Shown: positions 42,761 to 51,474 of the stretch, piece by piece
Layout of the letters: the number at the start of each line of letters is the position of its first letter
Position numbering within the stretch: position 1 is the stretch's first letter
NCBI RefSeq assembly: GCF_011758655.1
Contig: NZ_JAAMPA010000001.1
Location: 1,054,001 to 1,118,000, forward strand
Length of the DNA stretch: 64,000 nt
Source: Modestobacter marinus
Lineage (GTDB): Bacteria; Actinomycetota; Actinomycetes; Mycobacteriales; Geodermatophilaceae
Direction: 5' to 3'
Program-made: the position numbers and the translations under genes
The notes under the pieces: generated by a model
The model's database searches: none
Told to the model about the DNA's origin: nothing
The model's input: the letters and a program-made list of their open reading frames with translations, nothing else

Positions 42761-44124
42761 AGCCGCTGGGACACCCGCCGGTGGACGGCGAGCTGCTCGT
42801 CGAGCCCGGGGTGGAGGACGGCGCCGTCCTCGACGACGAACCGCCCCGCCACGACGGTGTCCCGCGCGGACACCGGGCCGCAGCGCAGCCACGCCTCCAC
42901 CGGGTCCGACAGCGCGCCGGCGAACCGCACGCCCTCCAGCGACCAGATCGCCAGGTCCCCGCAGGCACCGACGGACAGCTGACCGATCTCGCCGGCCCGG
43001 CCCAGGCAGGCGGCGCCGCCGCGGGTGGCCATCTCCAGCGCGTCCCGGGCCGACATCGCCGCGGCGCCGTGCCGGAGCTTGCCCTGCAGCATCGCGGTGC
43101 GGGCCTCCAGCCACAGCGACGCGGAGTCCGCCGACGCGGAGCCGTCGACGCCCAGCCCGACCGGGGCGCCCACCGCCCGCAGCTCGGCGACCGGGGCCAG
43201 CCCGCTGCCCAGGACCATGTTCGACGACGGGCAGTGCGCCGCGCCGACCCGGGCCGCGCCCAGCCGGGTGACCTCGGCGGCGTCCGGCCACACCACGTGC
43301 GCCAGCCACGTCCGGTCGGTCATCCAGCCGACGTCGTCGAGGTGGTCGACCGGGCGCCGGCCGAAGGTCGCCAGGCAGAAGGCGTCCTCGTCCCGGGTCT
43401 CGGCGAGGTGGGTGTGCAGCCGGACGTCGAGGGACTCGGCGAGCTCCGCCGTCCGGCGCATGAGCGCGGGCGAGACGCTGAACGGCGAGCACGGGGCGAG
43501 CGCGATCCGGGTCATCGCGGTGGGCGACCGGTCGTGGTGGAGCTGCACCAGCCGCTGGGAGTCGGCCAGGACCTCGTCGTCGTCCTGCACGACCGAGTCC
43601 GGGGGCAAGCCGCCGTCCTTGACGGACAGCGACATCGAGCCGCGGGTGGGCGAGAACCGGACGCCGAGCTCGCGGGCCGCGGCCACCTCGGCGGAGATCA
43701 GGTCGCCGGCGCCGCGCGGGTGCACGTACAGGTGGTCGGTCGACGTCGTGCAGCCGGACAACGCCAGCTCGGCGAGCCCGACGAACGCGCTGACGTGCGC
43801 CGCCTCCTCGTCCAGCCGCGCCCACAGCGGGTACAGGGTGACCAGCCAGTCGAACAGCCCACCGCTCAGCGCGGGGGCGTAGGCGCGGGTCAGGTTCTGG
43901 TACAGGTGGTGGTGGGTGTTCACCAGCCCGGGCGTCACCAGGCAGCCACGCCCGTCGACCCGGCGGACGGCGTCGGGCTGCGGGTCGCCCGGGCCGCCGA
44001 GGGCGCTGACCACGCCGTCGGTGATCGCGACCCACCCCCCGGGCAGCTCGCGGCGGGCGTCGTCGACGGTGGCGATCAGCTCGGCGTCGCGCACGAGCAG
44101 GTCAGCGGTCTGCACCCTGCGCAT
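42742..44124 (-). CDS. 8-oxoguanine/guanine deaminase-family amidohydrolase
   Basis: A 460-residue amidohydrolase. The metal-binding HxH is in PGLVNTHHHLYQNLTRAYAP, and other metal or proton-transfer residues are in LHTHLAETRDEDAF, HCPSSNMVLGSG and GLGVDGSASADSASL. The sequence matches the 8-oxoguanine deaminase subgroup, with TPTRGSMSLSVKDGGLP-like features (here FSPTRGSMSLSVKDGG). It would deaminate 8-oxoguanine, and possibly guanine, to urate or xanthine, feeding the purine degradation genes nearby. It is transcribed away from helR. Substrate preference needs an assay. Confidence 0.82.
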   Translation of the reverse strand: MRRVQTADLLVRDAELIATVDDARRELPGGWVAITDGVVSALGGPGDPQPDAVRRVDGRGCLVTPGLVNTHHHLYQNLTRAYAPALSGGLFDWLVTLYPLWARLDEEAAHVSAFVGLAELALSGCTTSTDHLYVHPRGAGDLISAEVAAARELGVRFSPTRGSMSLSVKDGGLPPDSVVQDDDEVLADSQRLVQLHHDRSPTAMTRIALAPCSPFSVSPALMRRTAELAESLDVRLHTHLAETRDEDAFCLATFGRRPVDHLDDVGWMTDRTWLAHVVWPDAAEVTRLGAARVGAAHCPSSNMVLGSGLAPVAELRAVGAPVGLGVDGSASADSASLWLEARTAMLQGKLRHGAAAMSARDALEMATRGGAACLGRAGEIGQLSVGACGDLAIWSLEGVRFAGALSDPVEAWLRCGPVSARDTVVAGRFVVEDGAVLHPGLDEQLAVHRRVSQRLQAPLG

Positions 44125-44191
44125 CCTGCCGCCCGGTCGTGTCCGGCGTGTGTCCGGGCAGCCTCTCCCGCCAGTTCCAAGCTATAGCGCA

Positions 44192-44218
44192 CCCGGGGGC
44201 TTGCGGCAAGCCCCCGGG
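44192..44218 (+). promoter_or_regulatory. Rifamycin-associated element (RAE)-like inverted repeat
   Basis: A perfect inverted repeat with 12-base arms (CCCGGGGGCTTG, then its complement) around a CGG centre. The inner 19 bases, GGGGCTTGCGGCAAGCCCC at 44196-44214, closely match the RAE known upstream of rifamycin-induced genes in Streptomyces. It lies 82 bases upstream of the helR GTG, in the gap shared with the divergent deaminase. A TATAGC hexamer (44183-44188) precedes it. Confidence 0.85.
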
Positions 44219-44295
44219 GGTGCCGCAGACTCGCTGACCGCGGCTCTGACCTGCACGGATGGTCCGGCTGCGCCACCAGGGACGGAGCTGACCAC

Positions 44296-46443
44296 GTGCC
44301 CCCGCTGACCACCACCAGCGCCTTCGACCTCCCCGACCGCCTCCTCGCCAAGGCCGACCCGGAGCTGATCGCCGCCGACGAGCAGCACTTCGCCGCCCTC
44401 GCGACCGGCCTCGCGGCGTCCATCGCCGACCTGTCCGACCGCCTCGCCGCCGAGCGCCGGGCGCCCGGCGGCACGGGTGAGGCCGCGCTGAACCGCGACC
44501 TGGAGGTGCACCGGCTCGCCACCAGGCTGCGCACGCTGCGTCGGTTCGGCCTCGACCTCTGCCTGGGCCGCATGGTCCGCGCCGACGACCCCGAGCCGGT
44601 GTACGTCGGGCGGCTCGGCCTCACCGACGGCGCGGGGAGCCGGCTGCTGGTCGACTGGCGCTCCCCCGCGGCCGAGCCGTTCTTCGGCGCCACCCACGCC
44701 GACCCGATGGGCCTGGTGAGCCGCCGCCGCTACCGCTGGACCCGCGGCCGGGTCAGCGACTGGTGGGACGAGGTGTTCACCGCCGACGGGCTCGAGGGGC
44801 ACGCTGCCCTGGACGACCAGTCCGCCTTCCTCGCCGGCCTGGGCAGCAGCCGGTCGGCCCGGATGCGCGACGTGCTCGGCACCATCCAGGCCGACCAGGA
44901 CGCGATCATCCGCGCGGGGTCCGCCGGCACCCTGGTCGTCGACGGCGGCCCGGGGACGGGCAAGACCGTCGTCGCCCTGCACCGTGCCGCCTACCTGCTC
45001 TGGTCCGACCCGCACGTCGACGCCGGCCGGGGCGGGGTGCTGGTGGTCGGGCCGCACCAGCCCTACCTGTCCTACGTGGCCGACGTCCTGCCCGGCCTGG
45101 GCGAGGACGGGGTGCGCACCTGCACCCTGCGGGACCTGGTGCCCGAGGGCGCCACGGCCGCGGTGGAGACCGACCCGGGGGTCGCCCGCCTCAAGGCCGG
45201 CCTGGACGTGGAGGCGGTGGTCGAGGCCGCCGTCCGGTTCTCCGAGGAGCCACCCCGGCGGGCACTGACCGTCGAGACGCCCTGGTCGGAGGTCGACCTC
45301 GGCCCCGCCGACTGGGCCGAGGCGTTCGACGCCGCCGAGCCCGGCACGCCGCACAACGAGGCGCGCGACCAGGTCTGGGAGGGCCTGCTCGCCATCCTGG
45401 GGGACGGCCACGACGACGTCCCGCCCGACCTGCTCCGGCGGTCGCTGGAGCAGGACCGGGAGCTGCGCACGGCCTTCGACCGGGCCTGGCCGGTGCTCCA
45501 CGCGGCCGACGTGGTCGGTGACCTGTGGTCGGTGCCGGCCTACCTGCGCCGGTGCGCCCCCCAGCTCGGCCCCGCCGACGTCCGGGCGCTGCAGCGGGCG
45601 GACGCCCGCGCCTGGACGACGGCCGACCTGCCGTTCCTGGACGCCGCCCGGCAGCGGCTCGGCGACCCGGGCGCCTCGCGCCGCCGCCGCCGGCGCGACG
45701 CGCTCGTCGCCGCCGACCGGGCGCGGATGGCCGACGTCATCGACCGGCTGATCGAGGCCGACGACGACGGCGAGGGCCTGGTGACGAGCCTGCGCCAGCA
45801 GGACCTGCGGGACGCCCTGGTCGACGACGCCGCCCTGCCCACCGCCGAGCCGGACGCGCTGGCCGGCCCGTTCGCGCACGTGGTGGTGGACGAGGCCCAG
45901 GAGCTGACCGACGCCGAGTGGCAGATGCTGCTGCTCCGCTGCCCGTCCCGCAGCTTCACCGTCGTCGGGGACCGGGCCCAGGCGCGGCACGGGTTCACCG
46001 GGTCCTGGCCGGAGCGGCTGGCGCGGGTCGGGCTCGACCGGGTCCGCGTCGCGTCGCTGACCGTCAACTACCGGACCCCGGTGGAGGTCATGGCCGCGGC
46101 CGAGCCGGTCATCCGGGCCGTCCTGCCGGACGCCAACGTGCCGACCTCGGTCCGTCGCACCGGCGTGCCGGTCCGGTACGGGCCCGTCGCGGAACTGGAC
46201 ACGGTCCTGGAGAGCTGGCTCGCCGCCCACGACGAGGGGACGGCGTGCGTCGTCGGCGCTCCGTCGTCCTGGACCGGGCCCCGGGTCCGGTCGCTGACCC
46301 CGGAGCTGGTCACGGGGCTGGAGTTCGACCTCGTCGTCCTGGTCGAACCGGCGGATCCCGGCGGGGGCATCGAGGAGGCGGTCGACCGCTACGTGGCGAT
46401 GACCCGGGCGACGCAGCAGCTCGTCGTCCTCACCCGGCCGTGA
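44296..46443 (+). CDS. helR: RNA polymerase recycling motor ATPase HelR
   Basis: A 715-residue UvrD/HelD-like superfamily 1 ATPase. The N-terminal coiled-coil-like region (LIAADEQHFAALATGLAASI) precedes VDWRSPAAEPFFGAT. Walker A is VVDGGPGTGKTVVALHRAAYLL and Walker B is HVVVDEAQELTDAEWQMLL. The third motif is TVVGDRAQARHGF and motif VI is RYVAMTRATQQLVVL. Together with length and the RAE-like site this matches HelR, which displaces rifamycin from RNA polymerase and gives tolerance. GTG at 44296 has GGAG eight bases upstream. Without the RAE it would also fit a HelD-like polymerase recycler. Confidence 0.9.
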   Translation: MPPLTTTSAFDLPDRLLAKADPELIAADEQHFAALATGLAASIADLSDRLAAERRAPGGTGEAALNRDLEVHRLATRLRTLRRFGLDLCLGRMVRADDPEPVYVGRLGLTDGAGSRLLVDWRSPAAEPFFGATHADPMGLVSRRRYRWTRGRVSDWWDEVFTADGLEGHAALDDQSAFLAGLGSSRSARMRDVLGTIQADQDAIIRAGSAGTLVVDGGPGTGKTVVALHRAAYLLWSDPHVDAGRGGVLVVGPHQPYLSYVADVLPGLGEDGVRTCTLRDLVPEGATAAVETDPGVARLKAGLDVEAVVEAAVRFSEEPPRRALTVETPWSEVDLGPADWAEAFDAAEPGTPHNEARDQVWEGLLAILGDGHDDVPPDLLRRSLEQDRELRTAFDRAWPVLHAADVVGDLWSVPAYLRRCAPQLGPADVRALQRADARAWTTADLPFLDAARQRLGDPGASRRRRRRDALVAADRARMADVIDRLIEADDDGEGLVTSLRQQDLRDALVDDAALPTAEPDALAGPFAHVVVDEAQELTDAEWQMLLLRCPSRSFTVVGDRAQARHGFTGSWPERLARVGLDRVRVASLTVNYRTPVEVMAAAEPVIRAVLPDANVPTSVRRTGVPVRYGPVAELDTVLESWLAAHDEGTACVVGAPSSWTGPRVRSLTPELVTGLEFDLVVLVEPADPGGGIEEAVDRYVAMTRATQQLVVLTRP

Positions 46444-46524
46444 CCGGCGCGCACTGTTCGTCATCCGCCCGTGACGAACCGGGGTTACCGTGACCGTCCC
46501 CTGCACCGGAGGTCAGACCCGACC

Positions 46525-47418
46525 ATGGAGTTCCTGCAGCCCACCACCTGGGCCGAGGCCCTGGAGGCGAGAGCCGCCCACCCCGACGCCGTCCCGATCT
46601 GCGGCGGCACCGACGTCATGGTCGGCATCAACTTCGGGCACCTGCGGCCGGCGCAGCTGCTGGACCTGACCCGGGTCGCCGACCTGCGGGAGTGGACCAC
46701 CGAGGAGCACGCGGTCCGGCTCGGCGCCGGGGTCAGCTACGCCCGGGTCATCACCGAGCTCGGCGACCGGCTGCCCGGCCTGGCGATGGCCGCCCGGACG
46801 ATCGGTTCCCCGCAGATCCGCAACCGGGGCACGGTCGGCGGCAACCTGGCCACCGCCTCCCCGGCCGGCGACGCGCACCCCGCCCTGCTGGCCGCCGACG
46901 CCGTGGTCGAGGTGGCGTCGGTCCGCGGCAGCCGGCGGATCCCGGTCACCGACTTCTACACCGGCCCCAAGCGCAACGCGATGGACGCCGACGAGCTCGT
47001 CGCCGCCGTGCACATCACCCCGCCGAGCGGCCCGCAGCAGTACAGCAAGATCGGCACCCGCAACGCCATGGTCATCGCCGTCGCCGCCTTCGGCCTGGCG
47101 CTGCACCCGGACCGCCGCACGGTCGGCACCGGCATCGGGTCCGCCGCGCCCACGCCCCGCCGCGCCCCGGCCGCCGAGGAGTTCCTGGCCGGCGAGCTCG
47201 ACGCCGCCGGGCTGTGGGAGTCCCGGGCCGAACTGCCGGCCGGGCTCGCCGCCCGGTTCGGTGAGCTGGTGGCCGGCAGCGCGGCACCGATCGACGACGT
47301 CCGCGGCACCGCCGGCTACCGCCTGCACGCCCTGTCGGTGATGGCCCGCCGCACGCTCACCTGGGCCTGGGCCGAGCACCGCACCGCATCCGGCAACGAC
47401 TCCGCGAAGGAGGTCTGA
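46525..47418 (+). CDS. Xanthine dehydrogenase FAD-binding subunit
   Basis: A 297-residue FAD subunit of the xanthine dehydrogenase/CO dehydrogenase family. The FAD-binding motifs are PICGGTDVMVGINFG and, further on, GSPQIRNRGTVGGNLATASP. C-terminal CO-dehydrogenase-flavoprotein-like sequences follow (SKIGTRNAMVIAVAAFGLAL). The ATG has GGAGG upstream. It is the first of three genes (FAD, 2Fe-2S, molybdenum), with a one-base gap and then a four-base overlap, so the complex is made as one operon. It should pass electrons from xanthine oxidation to NAD or another acceptor. Confidence 0.9.
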   Translation: MEFLQPTTWAEALEARAAHPDAVPICGGTDVMVGINFGHLRPAQLLDLTRVADLREWTTEEHAVRLGAGVSYARVITELGDRLPGLAMAARTIGSPQIRNRGTVGGNLATASPAGDAHPALLAADAVVEVASVRGSRRIPVTDFYTGPKRNAMDADELVAAVHITPPSGPQQYSKIGTRNAMVIAVAAFGLALHPDRRTVGTGIGSAAPTPRRAPAAEEFLAGELDAAGLWESRAELPAGLAARFGELVAGSAAPIDDVRGTAGYRLHALSVMARRTLTWAWAEHRTASGNDSAKEV

Positions 47419-47419
47419 C

Positions 47420-47926
47420 GTGCGTCTGACCTGCACCGTCAACGGCACCGAGCAGCAGGTGGACGACGTCTGGGAGGGCGAGAGCCTGCTCTACGTGCTG
47501 CGCGAGCGGATGGGGCTGCCCGGGTCGAAGAACGCCTGCGAGCAGGGCGAGTGCGGCTCCTGCACGGTCTACCTCGACGGGCTGCCGGTGTGCGCGTGCC
47601 TGGTCGCCGCGGGGCAGGCCGAGGGCCGGGAGGTCGGCACGGTCGAGGCCCTGGCCGACGCCGACGCGCTGCACCCGGTGCAGCAGGCCTTCGTCGACGC
47701 CGGCGCCGTCCAGTGCGGCTTCTGCACCCCCGGCCTGCTGGTGGCCACCCACGACCTCATCACCCGGCACGGGCGGCCCAGCGACGCGGAGACCCGCGAG
47801 GCGCTGGCCGGCAACCTGTGCCGCTGCACCGGATACGAGAAGATCCTGGACGCCGTCCGGCTGGCCGCCGACCGGATGGCCGGCACCGCCGCCGGGGCCG
47901 GTACCGAGGCCGGAGGCGACCGATGA
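47420..47926 (+). CDS. Xanthine dehydrogenase 2Fe-2S subunit
   Basis: A 168-residue iron-sulfur subunit with two [2Fe-2S] clusters. The plant-type ferredoxin cluster is bound by CEQGECGSC plus CAC. The second cluster, in the helical domain, is bound by QCGFCTPG and CRCTGYEKIL. GTG at 47420 follows the FAD-subunit stop by one base and the TGA overlaps the next gene. The subunit connects the molybdenum site to FAD. Confidence 0.93.
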   Translation: MRLTCTVNGTEQQVDDVWEGESLLYVLRERMGLPGSKNACEQGECGSCTVYLDGLPVCACLVAAGQAEGREVGTVEALADADALHPVQQAFVDAGAVQCGFCTPGLLVATHDLITRHGRPSDAETREALAGNLCRCTGYEKILDAVRLAADRMAGTAAGAGTEAGGDR

Positions 47927-50295
47927 GCACCCCGACCCGCACCCCGACCGGTGCGCCGGCGCACCTGACCGGCTCCGGCGGCGGTGGCGGGGTGGGCGCC
48001 GACGCCGTGCGCCCCGACGGCGTCCTGAAGGTCCGCGGCGAGTTCGCCTACGGCAGCGACCTGTGGATGTCGGACATGCTCTGGGGGGTGACGCTGCGGA
48101 GCCCGCACCCCTACGCCCGCATCCGCGCCATCGACACCAGCGCCGCGGCCGCCCTGCCGGGCGTCTCCGCGGTGCTGACCGCCGACGACGTGCCCGGGGA
48201 GAAGGTCTACGGCCTGGAGCTGGCCGACCAGCCGGTGCTCGCCGTGGACGTCGTCCGCTACCAGGGCGAACCGGTCGCGCTGGTCGCCGCCGACCACCCG
48301 GACACCGCGCGGCGGGCCGCGGCGCTCATCCGGGTCGACTACGACGTGTGGGAGCCGGTCACCGACGCGCGCACCGCCCTGGGGCACCCGACCTGGAACA
48401 TGGTCCACGACTCCACGCCCGAGGTCACCGAGCTGAGCCGGGAGAGCGCGCACCTGCACCCGGAGGGCAACCTGGTCCGGCACCTCAAGGTCCGCACCGG
48501 GAACCCCGAGCCCACCGCCGAGGTGGTGGTCGTCGGGGAGTACGAGGTGGGCATGCAGGACCAGGCCTTCCTGGGGCCGGAGTCCGGGCTCGCCGTCCCG
48601 GCCGAGGACGGCGGCGTCGAGCTCTACGTCGCCACCCAGTGGCTGCACGTCGACCAGCGGCAGATCTGCTCCGCCCTCGGCCTGCCGCCGGAGCAGGTCC
48701 GGCTCAGCCTGGCCGGCGTCGGCGGCGCGTTCGGCGGCCGGGAGGACCTGTCGATGCACGTGCACGCCTGCCTGCTGGCCCTGCGCACGGGCCGGCCGGT
48801 GAAGATGTCCTACAACCGCGAGGAGTCGTTCTTCGGCCACGTGCACCGGCACCCGGCCACCATGCGCTACGAGCACGGGGCGACCCGCGACGGGCAGCTG
48901 GTCTACGTCAAGGCCTCGATCTACTTCGACGGCGGCGCCTACGCCTCCAGCACGCCGGCCGTGGTGGGCAACGGCGGGACGATGGGGATCGGCCCCTACG
49001 TCGTCCCCAACGTGCACGTCGACTGCTACGGCGCGTACACGAACAACCCGCCGTGCGGGGCCATGCGCGGGTTCGGGTCGGTGCAGACCGCCTTCGCCTA
49101 CGAGTCGCAGATGGACGCGCTCGCCGCCGAGCTGGGGATGGACCCGGTGGAGCTGCGCTGCCGCAACGCGATGGAGGAGGGCTCGGCCACCCCCACCGGC
49201 CAGGTGATCGACAGCCCCGCCCCGGTGGCCGAGCTGCTGCGCCGGCTGGAGGCGATGCCGATGCCGGCCCCCGCCGACCACGGCGACGTCGACCTGCGGG
49301 ACATGCCCGGCGGCGTCTCCAACACCACCCACGGGGAGGGCGTGCGGCGCGGCGTCGGCTACGCCGTGGCGTACAAGAACGTCGCCTTCTCCGAGGGGTA
49401 CGACGACCACTCCACCGCCCGGGTGCGCCTGGAGGTGGTCGGCGGCGAGGCGACCGCGACCGTGCACACCGCGGCGGCGGAGGTCGGCCAGGGGCTGGTC
49501 ACCGTGGAACAGCAGATCGCCCGCACCGAGCTCGGCGTCGACCAGGTGACCGTGCACCCCAAGGACACCACCGTCGGCTCGGCCGGGTCCACCTCGGCGT
49601 CCCGGCAGACCTACGTCACCGGCGGGGCGGTGAAGGCCGCCTGCGAGGAGGTGCGCGGGCAGGTGCTCGCCCGGGCGGAGCAGCTGGTGGGACGGACCGT
49701 TCCCGACCTGCGGCTGGCCGGTGGCCTCGTGGTGTCCGACGCGGAGGGCATCGCCGTCCCGCTGGTCGACGTGCTCGGCGACGACGTGCTGGAGGAGACG
49801 CTGGAGTGGCGGCACCGCCCCACCGAGGCGATCGACCCGGAGACCGGCCAGGGGTTCGCGCACGTGCAGTACGCCTTCTCCGCCCACCGCGCCGTCGTCG
49901 ACGTCGACACCGAGCTCGGGCTGGTCAAGGTGGTCGAGATGGCCTGCACCCAGGACGTCGGCAAGGCGATCAACCCGCAGGCGGTGGTCGGCCAGATCCA
50001 GGGCGGCACCGCGCAGGGCCTCGGGCTGGCGGTGATGGAGGAGATCCTCATCAAGGACGGCAAGGTGCGGAACCCGTCGTTCACCGACTACCTGATCCCG
50101 ACCATCCTGGACATGCCGCCGATGCGCATCGAGGTCCTCGAGTACGCCGACCCGCACGCCCCCTACGGCCTGCGCGGGGTCGGCGAGGCGCCCAACATCT
50201 CCTCCGGCCCCGCGGTGCTGGCCGCCATCCGCGCCGCGACCGGCCTCCCGCTGACCCGGGTGCCGGTGCGGCCGGAGCACCTCACGGGGACCTGA
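47923..50295 (+). CDS. Xanthine dehydrogenase molybdopterin-binding subunit
   Basis: A 790-residue molybdenum subunit. GGAFGGREDLSMHVHACLLA and GAMRGFGSVQTAFAYE are cofactor-binding stretches, and GLRGVGEAPN holds the conserved catalytic glutamate. The ATG overlaps the 2Fe-2S gene stop. The purine neighbourhood (deaminase, allantoinase, allantoicase, urease) supports xanthine or hypoxanthine as substrate rather than CO or aldehydes. No XdhC-type sulfuration factor is present in the window, so maturation factors must be elsewhere. Confidence 0.92.
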   Translation: MSTPTRTPTGAPAHLTGSGGGGGVGADAVRPDGVLKVRGEFAYGSDLWMSDMLWGVTLRSPHPYARIRAIDTSAAAALPGVSAVLTADDVPGEKVYGLELADQPVLAVDVVRYQGEPVALVAADHPDTARRAAALIRVDYDVWEPVTDARTALGHPTWNMVHDSTPEVTELSRESAHLHPEGNLVRHLKVRTGNPEPTAEVVVVGEYEVGMQDQAFLGPESGLAVPAEDGGVELYVATQWLHVDQRQICSALGLPPEQVRLSLAGVGGAFGGREDLSMHVHACLLALRTGRPVKMSYNREESFFGHVHRHPATMRYEHGATRDGQLVYVKASIYFDGGAYASSTPAVVGNGGTMGIGPYVVPNVHVDCYGAYTNNPPCGAMRGFGSVQTAFAYESQMDALAAELGMDPVELRCRNAMEEGSATPTGQVIDSPAPVAELLRRLEAMPMPAPADHGDVDLRDMPGGVSNTTHGEGVRRGVGYAVAYKNVAFSEGYDDHSTARVRLEVVGGEATATVHTAAAEVGQGLVTVEQQIARTELGVDQVTVHPKDTTVGSAGSTSASRQTYVTGGAVKAACEEVRGQVLARAEQLVGRTVPDLRLAGGLVVSDAEGIAVPLVDVLGDDVLEETLEWRHRPTEAIDPETGQGFAHVQYAFSAHRAVVDVDTELGLVKVVEMACTQDVGKAINPQAVVGQIQGGTAQGLGLAVMEEILIKDGKVRNPSFTDYLIPTILDMPPMRIEVLEYADPHAPYGLRGVGEAPNISSGPAVLAAIRAATGLPLTRVPVRPEHLTGT

Positions 50296-50451
50296 CCGGG
50301 GACGAGCGGCCGGCGACACGCCGGGGTCGGGGGCCTCTCCTCCGGCCGCTGACCTGCACCGATGCGGTCCGCAACACGATCGTCATGCGTCCGTCCGGGG
50401 CCGCTGGGCACCCGGACGGGCGCAGACCTGTCCCCGGCGGAAGGAACGATC

Positions 50452-51282
50452 ATGCGCAGGACCCGAACGCTCACCCTGGTCACCGGCACGGCCGGAGCCC
50501 TGGTCGTGGGCGCCGGCGCCGCACCGGCGCTGGCCGCGGAGGCCGACCCCGCGACCGACGTCGCCACGGTGACCGTCCTGCACGCCATCCCGGACGTGCC
50601 GGTGGACGTCTACGCCAACGGCGAGGAGCTGATCGCCGACTTCGAGCCGGGGACGCTGACCGACCCGTTGACGCTGCCGGTCGGCGACTACGACCTGGAG
50701 ATCTTCCCGGTGGACGCCGACCCGCTCGCCGACGAGCCGACCGCCGAGCTGGCCGACGTGGCGCTCACCCCCGGCCTGGACGCCACCGTCACCGCGTTCC
50801 TCGCCGAGGACGGCACCCCGACGCTGGTGCCGTTCGTCAACGACGTCTCCGTCGTCCCGGCGGGGCAGTCCCGTCTGGTGGTGCGGCACGTCGCGGCGGC
50901 ACCGGCGGTCGACGTCCGGGCCGACGGGGTGCCGGTCGTGACCGGGCTGGCGAACCCGGACGAGGAGGTCCTCGTCGTCGACCCCGCCGTGGTCAGCGCG
51001 GACGCGGCGCTGACCGGGACCGACACGGTCGCCGTCGAGCCGGTCGACCTGGACCTGGCCGAGGGCACCACGACCACCGTGTACGCCTACGGCTCCGAGG
51101 ACGCCGGCTACCAGTTCGCCACCCAGACCACCTCGGGCACCGCCTCGGCACCCAGTGGTGTCCCGGGCGGCGACGCCGGGCTGGCCGACGACGAGCTGCC
51201 GCTGCCGCTGGTCGCGGTCTCGATGGCCGGGCTGGCGGCCGCTGCCGTGGCCGGTCGTCGACTGGTCACCAGCCGCTCCTGA
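50452..51282 (+). CDS. Secreted DUF4397 protein, copy 2
   Basis: A 276-residue paralogue of the protein at 39770-40588. It has a signal peptide (TGTAGALVVGAGAAPALA), the matching VLHAIPDVPVDVYANGEEL and FVNDVSVVPAGQSRLVVRH, and the same C-terminal plan: GVPGGDAGLADDELPLPL, a hydrophobic helix and GRRLVTSRS. It is separate from the sortase operon by about 10 kb. Its upstream region shares a sequence with helR (see findings). The conserved tail supports common anchoring by the class F sortase, which is inference. Hairpins follow at 51289 and 51369. Confidence 0.85.
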   Translation: MRRTRTLTLVTGTAGALVVGAGAAPALAAEADPATDVATVTVLHAIPDVPVDVYANGEELIADFEPGTLTDPLTLPVGDYDLEIFPVDADPLADEPTAELADVALTPGLDATVTAFLAEDGTPTLVPFVNDVSVVPAGQSRLVVRHVAAAPAVDVRADGVPVVTGLANPDEEVLVVDPAVVSADAALTGTDTVAVEPVDLDLAEGTTTTVYAYGSEDAGYQFATQTTSGTASAPSGVPGGDAGLADDELPLPLVAVSMAGLAAAAVAGRRLVTSRS

Positions 51283-51288
51283 CCGGCC

Positions 51289-51316
51289 GGCGCCCCGGGA
51301 CCGCTGCCGGGGCGCC
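51289..51316. terminator. Terminator hairpin after DUF4397 copy 2
   Basis: GGCGCCCCGG (51289-51298) is exactly inverted at 51307-51316, with an eight-base loop, seven bases after the DUF4397 stop. Confidence 0.65.
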
Positions 51317-51368
51317 ACGCCACCGCCGTCGCCCGGGGCTCCCCCAGCGGATCGGCGGACATGGCATC

Positions 51369-51403
51369 GGGACGGCCCGCCGGGACCCACGGCGGGCCGT
51401 CCC
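51369..51403. terminator. Perfect 14-bp hairpin before the allantoicase 3' end
   Basis: GGGACGGCCCGCCG (51369-51382) is perfectly inverted at 51390-51403 around a seven-base loop. It stands between the convergent DUF4397 and allantoicase genes and could serve either strand. Confidence 0.65.
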
Positions 51404-51474
51404 AGCCGTGCCACGCCCGGACCGTCGGCACCACGGGGCGCGCCCCGGGGGAGCCGGCGCCCCGCCCCGGGACC

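Noticed and set aside
44192-44218. The helR inverted repeat as a terminator
   Set aside because: It lies upstream of both divergent genes, not after either, and its core matches a known regulatory element better than a generic hairpin.
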